64,000 bases of DNA from CAVSRC01 sp963730325 (GTDB lineage: Bacteria; Pseudomonadota; Alphaproteobacteria; Rhizobiales; Kaistiaceae): positions 310,001 through 374,000 of the forward strand of contig CAVSRC010000019.1 of NCBI GenBank assembly GCA_963730325.1. Reading direction: 5' to 3'. Under the pieces are notes generated by a model that saw only the letters and a program-made list of their open reading frames with translations, did not search any database and was not told the DNA's origin. The first letter of the stretch is position 1, and the number at the start of each line of letters is the position of its first letter. Of the stretch, positions 27,188 to 36,222 are shown in pieces. The position numbers were made by a program, and so were the translations under genes.

Positions 27188-29047
27188 ATGTCCGCGACCA
27201 AAATCATGAACGTCAACCGGCGCGATCCGGCCGAGGCCACGGTCTCGCTGACCATCAACGGCAAGGCCTGCACCGGATTTCCCAACGAAACGATCCTGGC
27301 CTGCGCCCGCCGGCACGACCTCTACATCCCGACGCTGTGCGAGCTTTCGGTCATCGATCACACGCCCGGCACCTGCCGGGTCTGCGTCGTCGACATCGTT
27401 GAGGCCGGCAAGGACGCCCACCAGATCGTCACCTCCTGCAACACCCCGGTCCGCGAAGGCATGGAGGTCGTGACCCACACCCGTCAGGTGCGCGAGATGC
27501 AGCGGCTCCAGGTCGAGCTGCTGATGGCCGACCACCTGCAGGACTGCGCCACCTGCATCCGCCACGGCGATTGCGAGCTGCAGGACCTTGCCCAGTTCGT
27601 CGGGCTCAAGGAGAACCGCTTCTTCGACCGGGCCCGCACCGCGGCGCGGCCGATCGACGATTCCTCGCCGGCGATCATCCGCGACATGACGCGCTGCGTG
27701 CGCTGCCAGCGCTGCGTCGCCGTCTGCCGCTACTACCAGCAGGTCGATGCCCTGATGATGTCGGAGACCGGCGTCCTGCGGCTGGTCGAACTGAAGGGCG
27801 GCGGCAACCAGGCCTATTCGGCCTGCGTCTCCTGCGGCCAATGCGTGCTCGTCTGCCCGACCGGGGCGCTCGGCGAACGCGACGAGATCGATAAGGCGCT
27901 CGACTTCATCTACGACCCGGACATCACCACGGTCGTGCAGTTCGCACCGGCGGTGCGCGTCGCCTTCGGCGAGGAGTTCGGCATGCCGGCCGGCACCAAT
28001 GTGCAGGGCCAGGTCATCGCCGCCTGCCGCAAGATCGGCGTCGACATCGTGCTCGACACGAATTTCGCCGCCGACGTCGTCATCATGGAGGAAGGCATCG
28101 AGCTTCTCGATCGCCTGAAGGCCAAGCAGAAGCCGACCTTCACCTCCTGCTGCCCGGCCTGGGTGAACTTCGCCGAGATCCACTATCCCGACATCCTGCC
28201 GATGCTGTCGACGACGAAGTCGCCGCAGCAGGTGCTTTCGACGCTGGCCAAGACCTACCTGCCAGAGAAGATCGGCGTGGCGCCCGAAAAGATCCGGGTG
28301 ATCTCGATCATGCCGTGCACGGCCAAGAAGGACGAGGCCGTGCGTCCGCAACTGACCACCAACGGCATGCAGGAAACCGACGTGGTGCTCACGACGCGCG
28401 AGTTCGCACGGCTGCTCAAGCGCAAGGGCATCAACCTCAAGGACCTCGAACCGTCCGAATTCGACAACCCCTACATGAGCGAGTTCTCCGGCGCCGGTGC
28501 CATCTTCGGCACCACCGGCGGCGTCATGGAGGCCGCGGTCCGCACCATCTATGCGGTCGTCAACGGCAAGGAACTGGAGAATATCGAGCTCACCCAGTTG
28601 CGTGGCTTCGATGGCGTTCGCGAGGCCAAAGTCGACCTCGGCGGGCCGTTCGGCGAGGTCAAGGTCGCCATGGTCCACGGGCTTGGCGACACAAGGGCGC
28701 TGGTCGAGAAGGTGCGCAAGGGCGAAGTCGACTACGACTTCATCGAGGTCATGGCCTGCCCCGGCGGTTGCGTCGATGGCGGCGGATCGTTGCGCTCGAA
28801 GAAGGCCTATCACCCCAACGCCATGGCCCGGCGCGAGACGATCTATGCCGTCGACCGCACCCGCAAGGTCCGCCAGTCGCACAACAACGAGCAGGTCAAG
28901 TCGCTCTATCGCGACTTCCTCGACGCGCCGAACTCGGAGAAGGCGCACGAGCTCTTGCACACTCACTACACCGACCGTCGCCGCCATTTGCAGCAGACGG
29001 TGAAGGAGGTGTGGGATGACGTCTCGATGAGCACGATGGTTTATTAG
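27188..29047 (+). CDS. hydA: [FeFe] hydrogenase catalytic subunit
   Basis: Reversible proton reduction/hydrogen oxidation at a di-iron H-cluster. The 619-residue protein has an N-terminal [2Fe-2S] domain (Cys51, 63, 66, 84), a His-Cys cluster (HLQDCATCIRHGDC, 116-129), two ferredoxin-type [4Fe-4S] sites (CVRCQRCVAVC, 170-180; CVSCGQCVLVC, 213-223) and a complete H-domain. H-cluster motifs are TSCCPAW (Cys321, 322), MPCTAKKDEA (Cys377) and MACPGGCVDGGG (Cys524, 528), so all four ligands and the proton-relay cysteine are present. The frame is fully open. The N-terminal layout is that of multimeric NAD(P)-linked enzymes. HydEFG maturases, required for activity, are not in this window. Confidence 0.95.
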   Translation: MSATKIMNVNRRDPAEATVSLTINGKACTGFPNETILACARRHDLYIPTLCELSVIDHTPGTCRVCVVDIVEAGKDAHQIVTSCNTPVREGMEVVTHTRQVREMQRLQVELLMADHLQDCATCIRHGDCELQDLAQFVGLKENRFFDRARTAARPIDDSSPAIIRDMTRCVRCQRCVAVCRYYQQVDALMMSETGVLRLVELKGGGNQAYSACVSCGQCVLVCPTGALGERDEIDKALDFIYDPDITTVVQFAPAVRVAFGEEFGMPAGTNVQGQVIAACRKIGVDIVLDTNFAADVVIMEEGIELLDRLKAKQKPTFTSCCPAWVNFAEIHYPDILPMLSTTKSPQQVLSTLAKTYLPEKIGVAPEKIRVISIMPCTAKKDEAVRPQLTTNGMQETDVVLTTREFARLLKRKGINLKDLEPSEFDNPYMSEFSGAGAIFGTTGGVMEAAVRTIYAVVNGKELENIELTQLRGFDGVREAKVDLGGPFGEVKVAMVHGLGDTRALVEKVRKGEVDYDFIEVMACPGGCVDGGGSLRSKKAYHPNAMARRETIYAVDRTRKVRQSHNNEQVKSLYRDFLDAPNSEKAHELLHTHYTDRRRHLQQTVKEVWDDVSMSTMVY

Positions 29048-29119
29048 GCAACGACCTGCCATCTGCTTGACGGACGACAGTCCATCAGGGCCGCTACACG
29101 GTGCAAAACTGCCAGAAGC

Positions 29120-29150
29120 AGCCGGCCGCGGGGGTTACCGTCGGCCGGCT
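29120..29150 (+). terminator. GC-rich hairpin after hydA
   Basis: AGCCGGCCG at 29120-29128 pairs perfectly with CGGCCGGCT at 29142-29150 around a 13-base loop, 72 bases after the hydA stop. No clear T-run follows directly, although TTGTTCTTT lies about 20 bases on. It may terminate or stabilise the hydrogenase message. Confidence 0.45.
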
Positions 29151-29320
29151 TGCAGTTGGACTGACATTGTTCTTTCGAAATATTCCAGGAATCATCTCTT
29201 TCGCTTAGGCTGGCAGTCGATCCTCCACCGCTGCGCTGCGGCCGCGGATCGCGCCGAGCGGCCGCACGCGGCCTCGATGCCGCGTCCATGACAGGCCGTG
29301 CATGAGGAAGGAGACGTGCC

Positions 29321-29899
29321 ATGCTGAAGGAAATCGCCGCTGGCGTCGTCGTCGCGGTCGCCCTGTCGGAGCCGGCATGTGCCGGCGCGTGGGAGGACGG
29401 CATCGCGGCCTACAAACGTGGCGACTATGCCCAGGCCGTCCGCTTCATGTCGGTGGCCGCCGAAGCGGGCGACGTTGCCGCCCAATACAATCTCGGCATC
29501 GCCTATGCCAACGGGACCGGAACGACGCGCGACTACCGCCAGTCGATCAAATGGTTCCGCCGCGCCGCCGAACAGGGCGTGGCGCCGGCCCAGTTCAATC
29601 TCGGTGTCATCTATCAGCGCGGCCTGGGCGTAGCGCAAGATCATGCCGAAGCCGCCAAATGGTACCTCAAGGCGGCCGACGGCAACGAGTCGCGCGCGCA
29701 GCTCGAGATCGGCCTCAAGCTCGCCGAGGGTCAAGGCATCGCACAAGACAAGGTGGCGGCGCTGAAGTGGCTGATCCTGGCCGCCATCAACGGCGAGGCC
29801 AATGCCGCCATGCACCGTGACATCGTCGCCGGCGATTTGACCGCCGCTGAGCGCGACGAGGCCGACCGTCTCGCCCACACCTGGGCGCCACGGGATTAG
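29321..29899 (+). CDS. Secreted Sel1-repeat protein
   Basis: A 192-residue protein with a cleavable signal peptide (MLKEIAAGVVVAVALSEPACAG) and Sel1/TPR-like repeats. Repeats read AYKRGDYAQAVRFMSVAAEAG, YNLGIAYANGTG, FNLGVIYQRGLG and LEIGLKLAEGQG, spaced about 36 residues apart. Such proteins act as protein-protein adaptors, often in envelope stress or polysaccharide biology. It has a good ribosome binding site (GAAGGAGACG). Preceded by a 13-base-scale palindrome ATTCCAGGAAT at 29182-29192. No specific function can be given. Confidence 0.82.
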   Translation: MLKEIAAGVVVAVALSEPACAGAWEDGIAAYKRGDYAQAVRFMSVAAEAGDVAAQYNLGIAYANGTGTTRDYRQSIKWFRRAAEQGVAPAQFNLGVIYQRGLGVAQDHAEAAKWYLKAADGNESRAQLEIGLKLAEGQGIAQDKVAALKWLILAAINGEANAAMHRDIVAGDLTAAERDEADRLAHTWAPRD

Positions 29900-29977
29900 C
29901 CGGCGGCGGTATCGCCGGACCGGGTAATGAAGGAGGCGCTCAGGCGATGAGCGCCTCCCCCGGATCGGTCAGTGAGG

Positions 29978-30424
29978 TCAGTAGCGGCAGTACCTGACGC
30001 CGTTGACGCGGATGCACTGGGACTGGTTCTTGTAGTTGCAATACTTGTGACCGTTCACCCGGATGCACTTCTTGACGAAGACGGGGCCGTTGTTGCAGTA
30101 GCGCACGCCATTGTGCCAATGGCAGTTGCTGCCGCCGGTGCCGACGCAGAAGCGCACGCCGCCGACCGTGATGCAGCCGCTGGCACCGCCGCCGCCGGGC
30201 CCTCTGCCGCACCAGTTGTTCCATTGGCCGCACTGCGCCGCGTTCCCGCACCAGTTGTTCCAGGGACCGCAGGTCCTCACCTGAATCAGGTCGTTGTTGA
30301 CCTGGACATGCGGAGCAATACTCATCGTTACCGGAGCGGTGTCTCCGGGGACTGCGCTGGTCATCAGGAGTCCGCCCGCGACTACCAGCGCGGCGAATGC
30401 GGTGAACAGAAACTTCCTGAACAT
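29978..30424 (-). CDS. Small secreted cysteine-rich repeat protein, function unknown
   Basis: A 148-residue protein with a clear signal peptide (MFRKFLFTAFAALVVAGGLL, cleavage near TSA or DTA). The mature part is rich in Cys, Trp, Asn and Gly and is built from short repeats: CGPWNNWCG then CGQWNNWCG, a glycine run, VGGVRFCVG and NGVRYCNNG, then CIRVNGHKYCNY and CIRVNGVRYCRY. I count about fourteen cysteines, suggesting a disulfide-stabilised extracellular protein or a metal-binding surface protein. CAGGAG precedes the ATG at a good distance; the longer upstream frame is not credible. I do not recognise the family. Confidence 0.7.
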   Translation of the reverse strand: MFRKFLFTAFAALVVAGGLLMTSAVPGDTAPVTMSIAPHVQVNNDLIQVRTCGPWNNWCGNAAQCGQWNNWCGRGPGGGGASGCITVGGVRFCVGTGGSNCHWHNGVRYCNNGPVFVKKCIRVNGHKYCNYKNQSQCIRVNGVRYCRY

Positions 30425-30619
30425 GCTTTGTCTCCTGGGTGTATTTGGGGACACACCGCGAAGGCTCGCAGATCGATCCAGCGTCGGCTGCTTCATTTGG
30501 TTCACGTCGACAGGCTGCTGGCGGCGCCTTCCCCTGCTCGCGGGAGTTCTCCCGGCTGGGCTCCTCGCGGCCGATCTGACATAGCATGGCGAACCCGTCG
30601 CCGGGGGTCTTAATCTCCG

Positions 30620-30667
30620 GTCACGTGAAAATTGGCTCTTCGGCCTGATGAAAATTAGACCAATTCC
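30620..30667. repeat. Possible insertion-sequence end remnant
   Basis: Two near-identical short direct repeats, GTGAAAATTGG and ATGAAAATTAG, lie about 20 bases apart in the 264-base gap between the Cys-rich gene and the rhomboid gene. The layout recalls the multiple terminal repeats of IS21-type elements, but no transposase gene is nearby. The gap is otherwise featureless. Confidence 0.3.
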
Positions 30668-30687
30668 GCGATCGCGGCCGTCGCCGG

Positions 30688-31584
30688 TCAGCCGCCGTAG
30701 ATGAGCGCAATAACCCAGGCACCGGCGAAGATGGCGAAGGCCGCAACGGCGCTCATGGCTTGCCGCCGCGGCGTCGGTTGCGGCAGGCCGGCCGCCAGGA
30801 TTGCGGCGCCGAGCGTGCAACCTGCCGCGAAGCCGGCGATATGGGCGCCGATGTCGATGCGCTCGCCCTCGATGCCGAGGAAGGCGAGCAGCATGATGCC
30901 GGCGGCGACCGGCGCCCAGCGGCGCAGGCCGCGTCGGGGATAGTAGCGGATCGCCAGCACCGCCAGCAGGCCCACGGCCCCGAAGACCGCCGTCGAGGCG
31001 CCGATCGAGGCGTGCGCGGCGGGCTGGATGAGCGCGTTGATGGCGTTGCCGATGGCGCCGGCCATCAGGATCATCAGCCAGGCGAAGCCGCCACCGAGGA
31101 TTTCCGCCAGGAAGAAACCGAACAGGCCGCCGGCAACCAGATTGCTGGCGATATGGCCGAGATCGGCGTGCAGGCCGAGCGCGGTGACGACCCGCCACCA
31201 TTGACCGCCAACGGTCAGCCCCGCCTGTCCCTCGCCGGCCGCGTTCCAGTCGAGGCCGAACAGATTGTACTCGGCCGCCACATAGACGAAGACCATGATG
31301 CACCAATAGGCGAGCACGCCGGTCACGCCATCGCGGACCGGATGCCGGTGGCCGAGCTGTGCAGGCACCGGCCGGTTGTCCTCGGCATAGGCGACAAGTT
31401 CCCGTCGGGCCGCCTCGGCATGCCAGGCGGCGACGAGCAGCGCCACGCCCCAGCCGCGCGAGGCCATCTGGCAATCGATGCCGGCGGCGACGAGGACGAG
31501 CGCATGTTCGCTGGCCGTCCTGCCGTTGGCAAAGCGGCCGACCTCGACCCAGGCCTCGTCGGGAATGTCGCTGGCGTCGGTCAC
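30688..31584 (-). CDS. Rhomboid-family intramembrane serine protease
   Basis: A 298-residue membrane protein. The first ~85 residues are soluble (DUF2007-like region with NGRTASEHALVLVAAGIDC), followed by about six membrane helices. The catalytic serine lies in GASTAVFGAVG near residue 195 and the histidine in GAHIAGFAAG near residue 248, with HADLGHIASNLVAGG in the second helix, all as in rhomboid proteases. Substrates unknown. It stands alone, divergent from the polysaccharide cluster. Confidence 0.85.
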   Translation of the reverse strand: MTDASDIPDEAWVEVGRFANGRTASEHALVLVAAGIDCQMASRGWGVALLVAAWHAEAARRELVAYAEDNRPVPAQLGHRHPVRDGVTGVLAYWCIMVFVYVAAEYNLFGLDWNAAGEGQAGLTVGGQWWRVVTALGLHADLGHIASNLVAGGLFGFFLAEILGGGFAWLMILMAGAIGNAINALIQPAAHASIGASTAVFGAVGLLAVLAIRYYPRRGLRRWAPVAAGIMLLAFLGIEGERIDIGAHIAGFAAGCTLGAAILAAGLPQPTPRRQAMSAVAAFAIFAGAWVIALIYGG

Positions 31585-31740
31585 GCGCTCTCCATCTCAG
31601 CTCTGTCAGCGCCGCACGCGCGCGGCCGCGTCGTTCGTCCCAAGGCGGCACAGGAAGCGGGGTCCTGATTTTGCAGATCAGGGCGCTGAACCGCACCGGC
31701 GAGCCGGCCTCGCCGCAAATCACGGCAAACACGGACGAAT

Positions 31741-33129
31741 ATGCTTGCGATCTTTACCATAGTTGCATTCGGCGCCTGGTTTGCCCTGATCTATCCGCTG
31801 CTCCGGCGCGCCCTCGAGCAGCGCCGTGTGGCACCGCCGGACGTGCGGCCGTTCTTGCCCTTCCTGCTGATGGCGGCTGCTGCATTCGTCTCGATCGTCT
31901 ACGTCGTGGATCGTGGCGACGGCACCGCGCTTCTCGACCAGGGGCTCTCGGCATCCAACCGTGTCACCATCGCCATCACCGCGCTCACGGGCCTCTATGT
32001 GCTGTGGCAGATCGCGCGCGACAAGCGGGTGCTGCGCCTGCCGTTTGCGATGCCTTATCTGCCTTTCACGATGATGATCCTGTTCGACGTGCTGAGCACG
32101 GCCTGGTCGGTCGTGCCGAGCTACACGATCTATCGCGCGGTCGAGCTGGCCATCCTGTTCATCGCCACCATCCTCCTCTTCGACCGCAAGAGCATCGTCA
32201 GGTCGCTGCCCGTCCTGATCGGCGCCTTCATCGTCACCTGGCTCGTTCTGGCGGCGCCGACCTATGCCGACAACATCGCGCACGGGATCATCTTCTCCTC
32301 GGCCAAGCACAATGTGACCCCGATGCTGTGCTTCGTTCTGTTCGCCTACGGGCTGTTCGTCGAGCCGAACGGGCGCATGCGCCTGTGGCAGATCGGGCTG
32401 TCGCTGGCGGGCCTGGTGATCGCCGGATCGGCCGCCAGCACCGCGGCGATGATTGGCTTGATTCCGGCCGTTCTGGTCGCTTCACCGCGCCGGATCGTCC
32501 GTGTTGCCGGCGTCGTCTTCGGCCTCCTCTGCGTTGCCGGCTTCCTGCTGCTGACCATCAACCTCAGCGATTTTCCGGGCCTCCTGCATGCGGTCTCCAC
32601 CGTGCTGCAGAAGCCCGAGGAACAGCTTGCCAATGCGACCGGCAGGGAGGTGTTCTGGCCGGCGCTGATCGCGGCGACGCGCGACCACTTCTTCGGCTCC
32701 GGCTTCGCGGCGGCCGATCGCTTCCTGCAACTGCTGCTGCCCCCCGGCCAGTTGCGCGTCCTGGTCGGCGACACCAGCCTCAACCTGTCGACTGCGCACA
32801 ACATGTACATCAGCGCCTGGGCGGGCACCGGCCTTGCGGGCATCGCGCTCGGCCTGACGGTTCTCGGGACCGCGGTGGCCTGGGCGCTGAAGCTTGCCCC
32901 GGCCGGCCGGCGCTTCGTCCTGTCGTTCGTCTTCTTCCTTGCCCTCAACGGCATGACCACACCGGCGATCTTCTCCAGCTGGAACATCGCCTTGCTCGCC
33001 TTCGTCGCCGTTCTTGCCTATGCGCGGGTCGCCGTCGGCCAGCAGGCAGCGCGCGGCGCGCGCGCAGGCGCCCTGCCCGCGTTCCGCCTGCAGGAGATGG
33101 CGGCCGCGCCCAGCCGCGCCCCGTCCTGA
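31741..33129 (+). CDS. O-antigen ligase / polymerase-like membrane protein
   Basis: A 462-residue integral membrane protein with about eleven helices and a large periplasmic loop. The loop contains TGREVFWPALIAATRDHFFGSG (about 300-320), the GR-x-x-x-W pattern of WaaL/Wzy-type proteins that join or polymerise lipid-linked glycans. First gene of the polysaccharide cluster; the chain-length protein follows. Ligase and polymerase cannot be separated from sequence alone, but position next to a Wzc-like gene favours a polymerase. Confidence 0.8.
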   Translation: MLAIFTIVAFGAWFALIYPLLRRALEQRRVAPPDVRPFLPFLLMAAAAFVSIVYVVDRGDGTALLDQGLSASNRVTIAITALTGLYVLWQIARDKRVLRLPFAMPYLPFTMMILFDVLSTAWSVVPSYTIYRAVELAILFIATILLFDRKSIVRSLPVLIGAFIVTWLVLAAPTYADNIAHGIIFSSAKHNVTPMLCFVLFAYGLFVEPNGRMRLWQIGLSLAGLVIAGSAASTAAMIGLIPAVLVASPRRIVRVAGVVFGLLCVAGFLLLTINLSDFPGLLHAVSTVLQKPEEQLANATGREVFWPALIAATRDHFFGSGFAAADRFLQLLLPPGQLRVLVGDTSLNLSTAHNMYISAWAGTGLAGIALGLTVLGTAVAWALKLAPAGRRFVLSFVFFLALNGMTTPAIFSSWNIALLAFVAVLAYARVAVGQQAARGARAGALPAFRLQEMAAAPSRAPS

Positions 33130-33277
33130 CCGGCCTGCCGGGGCCGGTTCTCGCCGGCAACGGGCATGGCGCTGGTCCGGCTCTTGAAGGGAACAGGCGA
33201 CAGAAGCAGCGGCCTGCGCCGAATGTGCCGAAATGGCACGTGTCCGGCGTGCCGGCCGGACTCCAGAGGAAGACGTC

Positions 33278-35386
33278 ATGACCCTCATTCAGCGCGCTCC
33301 GTCGGGAACCATCGACGCTGGCAGGGAATTCGCGAGTGCGGACGAGGCGGAACCGTGGGTCGATGACCTGCGCAACGCCTGGCAGACCGTGCGGGCGCAC
33401 TGGAAGATCGTGCTCGCCGTGCCCCTTGTCCTGGTCGCGCTGGTCGTCGCCTGGCGCTTGGTCGTGCCGGCGTCCTACACCGCCTCGGCGCGCTTGCTGA
33501 TCGACCCCGGCGGGTTGCAGGTCGTCGCCAACGAGGTCAATGCCAAGGGCGCGCTCAGCGATGCCAGCCTGCTGGTCATCGACAGCCAGATCAACGTCAT
33601 CACCTCCAATGCGGTGCTCGGCCAGGTGGTCGACCGCGAGCATCTCGACACCGACCCGGACTTCACCCGGTCGACGCCGTTGCAGGCGCTGATCGGCATG
33701 GTGTCGGCGATCGTCGGCAGCGGCGAGCCGGTCGACGGCAGAACCGTTGCGATCGACAAGCTCCGCTCCATCATCGACGTGCAGCGCGTCGACCGCAGCT
33801 TCGTCATTGAGGTCAACGTCGCCAGTCGCAAGCGCGATCTGTCCGTGCGCCTCGCCGATGCCCTCACGTCGGCCTATCTGGAGTCCGATCAGGCGGCGCG
33901 TACCGATTCCGCGCGGCGGGCATCGGCAACCATGGCCGCGCGGCTGGACGATCTCAGCCATGCCGCACGCACTGCTGATGACGCGGTGCAGGCGTTCAGG
34001 GCGCTCCACAATTTCGTCGGCTCCGGGCAGGAGCTGGTCAGCAATCAGCAGCTCGCCGAGATGACCACGGCGCTCGGCGCCGCGCATGGGCGCACCGCCG
34101 AGCAGCGCGCCCGGCTCGACCAGATCGAATCGGTGGCGCGTGGCGAAGCCGGGCTCGAGTCGATCAGCGAGGTGGTTCAATCGGCCACCATCACCCAGCT
34201 CAGAAGCCAGCTCGCCGCAGCCGAGAGCAGGCTTCAGGGCCTGCTCACCCAGGGCGGCGACCAGTTTCCGCCGGTCGTCGAGGCGCGGGCGCAGGTGGCG
34301 ACGCTCCAGCAGCAGATCGCTGACGAGGTCACGCGCATCGCGTCGGCCGCGCGCAACGACTATGAGCGCGCCCGCTCGAACGAGGCGGCGCTGCAGGCGA
34401 ACCTCGACCGCCTGAAGAGCCGGGCGCTCGAGGTCGGTGAGGACTCCGTCCAGTTGCGCGAGTTGCAGCGTCAGGCCGATGCCGCGCGCAACGTCTACGA
34501 ATCCTTCCTCGTGCGCACCCGCGAATTGAACGAACAGCAGGGGCTCTACACCTCGGCGTCGCGCGTGATATCGGCGCCCCTGACCCCTGCCCATCGCGAT
34601 GGCACCCCGTTGATCTTCATGCTCAGTGCCGCCTTGATCGCCGGCCTCGGACTGGGCACCGGCGGCGTGCTCGTCGCCGACCAGGCGAGCACCCGCATCC
34701 GCTCGCGCCGCCGGCTCGAGCAGGCGACCGGCCATACCGTCCTGGCTTCCCTGCCGAAGCTGCCCGAATTACGCTTCGCCGGTGGCGATGCGGTGCCGAC
34801 CAATGCGCGCGAGATCGACCGCGCCGTCAGCCTTTTGCTGACGCGGCTGCGCAGCCGCTTGTCCCGCCCCGGCGGCGCGCCGCTGGCCATCGTAGTCACC
34901 AGCGGCGACGACGCACGCAACAAGTCGGCGCTGTCCCTGTACCTCGCCCTGTGCGGTACGCTCGACCGCCAGAAGGTCCTGCTGGTCGACGCCGACCCGC
35001 AGGGATTGGTGACGCAGGCCGTTTGCGGCGGATATGAGCCCAAGCCCGGCCCGGCCGGCGAGACGATCGGCGGACAGACGGTCTCCTATATCGACAGCTT
35101 CCCGGGCTTGCGGGTGATCTCGCCGGTCGACGGAGCGGTGGTCGAACAGCTCGTCACCGCGCGGTTCCTGGAAGAGATCGAGGGCAGCGACCTGATCGTC
35201 ATCGACGCGCCGCTGCTCGGCACCGACCTGGTGACCGAGCACCTCATCGCGGACGGCCGCATCGGCGCGATCCTCCTGACCGCCAGCGCCAGGCGCAGCA
35301 CCGTCGGCGCCATCCGGCAGGCGATCGCTTCGATCGCCTACGACCAGCGCCTGGCGCCGGTGCTCTGCGACGAGGCCGAGGCATAG
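33278..35386 (+). CDS. Polysaccharide chain-length/export protein with degenerate kinase domain (Wzc/GumC-like)
   Basis: A 702-residue inner-membrane co-polymerase. It has one helix near residues 46-64 (VLAVPLVLVALVVAWRLVV), a Wzz-like periplasmic region with long coiled coils (about 190-400), a second helix near 443-466 and a cytosolic P-loop-type domain (about 540-700). In that domain the Walker A position reads TSGDDARNKSALSL, with Asn where the invariant Gly of GKS should be; Walker A' is kept as VLLVDADPQG. There is no C-terminal tyrosine cluster. It is therefore probably not an active tyrosine kinase. GAGGA precedes the ATG. Confidence 0.85.
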   Translation: MTLIQRAPSGTIDAGREFASADEAEPWVDDLRNAWQTVRAHWKIVLAVPLVLVALVVAWRLVVPASYTASARLLIDPGGLQVVANEVNAKGALSDASLLVIDSQINVITSNAVLGQVVDREHLDTDPDFTRSTPLQALIGMVSAIVGSGEPVDGRTVAIDKLRSIIDVQRVDRSFVIEVNVASRKRDLSVRLADALTSAYLESDQAARTDSARRASATMAARLDDLSHAARTADDAVQAFRALHNFVGSGQELVSNQQLAEMTTALGAAHGRTAEQRARLDQIESVARGEAGLESISEVVQSATITQLRSQLAAAESRLQGLLTQGGDQFPPVVEARAQVATLQQQIADEVTRIASAARNDYERARSNEAALQANLDRLKSRALEVGEDSVQLRELQRQADAARNVYESFLVRTRELNEQQGLYTSASRVISAPLTPAHRDGTPLIFMLSAALIAGLGLGTGGVLVADQASTRIRSRRRLEQATGHTVLASLPKLPELRFAGGDAVPTNAREIDRAVSLLLTRLRSRLSRPGGAPLAIVVTSGDDARNKSALSLYLALCGTLDRQKVLLVDADPQGLVTQAVCGGYEPKPGPAGETIGGQTVSYIDSFPGLRVISPVDGAVVEQLVTARFLEEIEGSDLIVIDAPLLGTDLVTEHLIADGRIGAILLTASARRSTVGAIRQAIASIAYDQRLAPVLCDEAEA

Positions 35387-35431
35387 CTCGACCAGCGGCC
35401 GCCTTCAGGGTGTTCAGATTTCGGGAGGCCG

Positions 35432-36073
35432 CTAGGCCGCCTTCACGGCAACGGCAATGGTCTGCGAGAAGCGCCTGTCGAGCCATGCCCGCACGCGGCT
35501 GGCGGCCTCGAACGCCGGGCGGCCGGCCGCCCGAAAGAACGGCCAGGTGACGCGCGGTGGCCACCGGTACGGATAGGCCTTCGAGGATTCCACCGAGAAG
35601 CCGGCCGCCGTCAGCAAATTGCCCAGGCACATCGGGCTCCAGCTATAGAGGTGCTGGTTGATGTCGTCCGGCGCATAGCGCACGGCGACGCTTTCGCAGG
35701 GCACCACCATGACCAGCCTGCCGCCGGGCTTGGCGATGCGGTAGAGCTCCTTCAGCTCGTCGAGGGGATGGGTGACGTGCTCCAGAGCGTGGTTGGAAAT
35801 GACCACATCGGCGATCTCCGAGGGGGTCTCCGCGGCCGTCCTGTAGACCGTGTCCAGCCGCGTGCGCGCCGCCACGGCGGCCTCCTCGCCGATTTCGATC
35901 CCGATGCGTCTGGCGCATGAGATCCCGGCCAGCACGAAGCCGCCGCCACAGCCGAAATCAACGACCGTGTCGGACGGGGAAATATGCGGGGCGAATTTCG
36001 GATATTCGGCCCAGCCGCCAAACGCCCCGATGTCGCGCTGCCAGTCGAAATACGCTTTGTCGTAGTGCAACAC
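35432..36073 (-). CDS. Class I SAM-dependent methyltransferase
   Basis: A 213-residue protein with the SAM-binding motif TVVDFGCGGGFVLAG and the acidic SAM-ribose strand IGIEIGEEA, then ISNHALEHVTHPLDELKELYR, typical of Methyltransf_11/UbiE-like enzymes. The start is the GTG at 36073 preceded by GGGGAAAG; a TTG 17 codons upstream is less likely. It is the only minus-strand gene in the polysaccharide cluster and could methylate a sugar or lipid, but the substrate is unknown. Confidence 0.82.
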   Translation of the reverse strand: MLHYDKAYFDWQRDIGAFGGWAEYPKFAPHISPSDTVVDFGCGGGFVLAGISCARRIGIEIGEEAAVAARTRLDTVYRTAAETPSEIADVVISNHALEHVTHPLDELKELYRIAKPGGRLVMVVPCESVAVRYAPDDINQHLYSWSPMCLGNLLTAAGFSVESSKAYPYRWPPRVTWPFFRAAGRPAFEAASRVRAWLDRRFSQTIAVAVKAA

Positions 36074-36222
36074 AGGCTTTCCCCATCGAGCTGACCGCAG
36101 CGCGGGTGCGAAGGTTATCGCCAATCCACTGAGGCGTTGCTTTCGCGCAAGGGCAAGTCAACGCAACTAAGCCGTGCAATCATAGCCGGAAATTCCGGCC
36201 ATTCGGCACGCCTTTCATACTA

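Noticed and set aside
26429..29062. 877-codon open frame on the minus strand opposite hydA
   Set aside because: Antisense shadow; the plus strand encodes unmistakable hydrogenase motifs.
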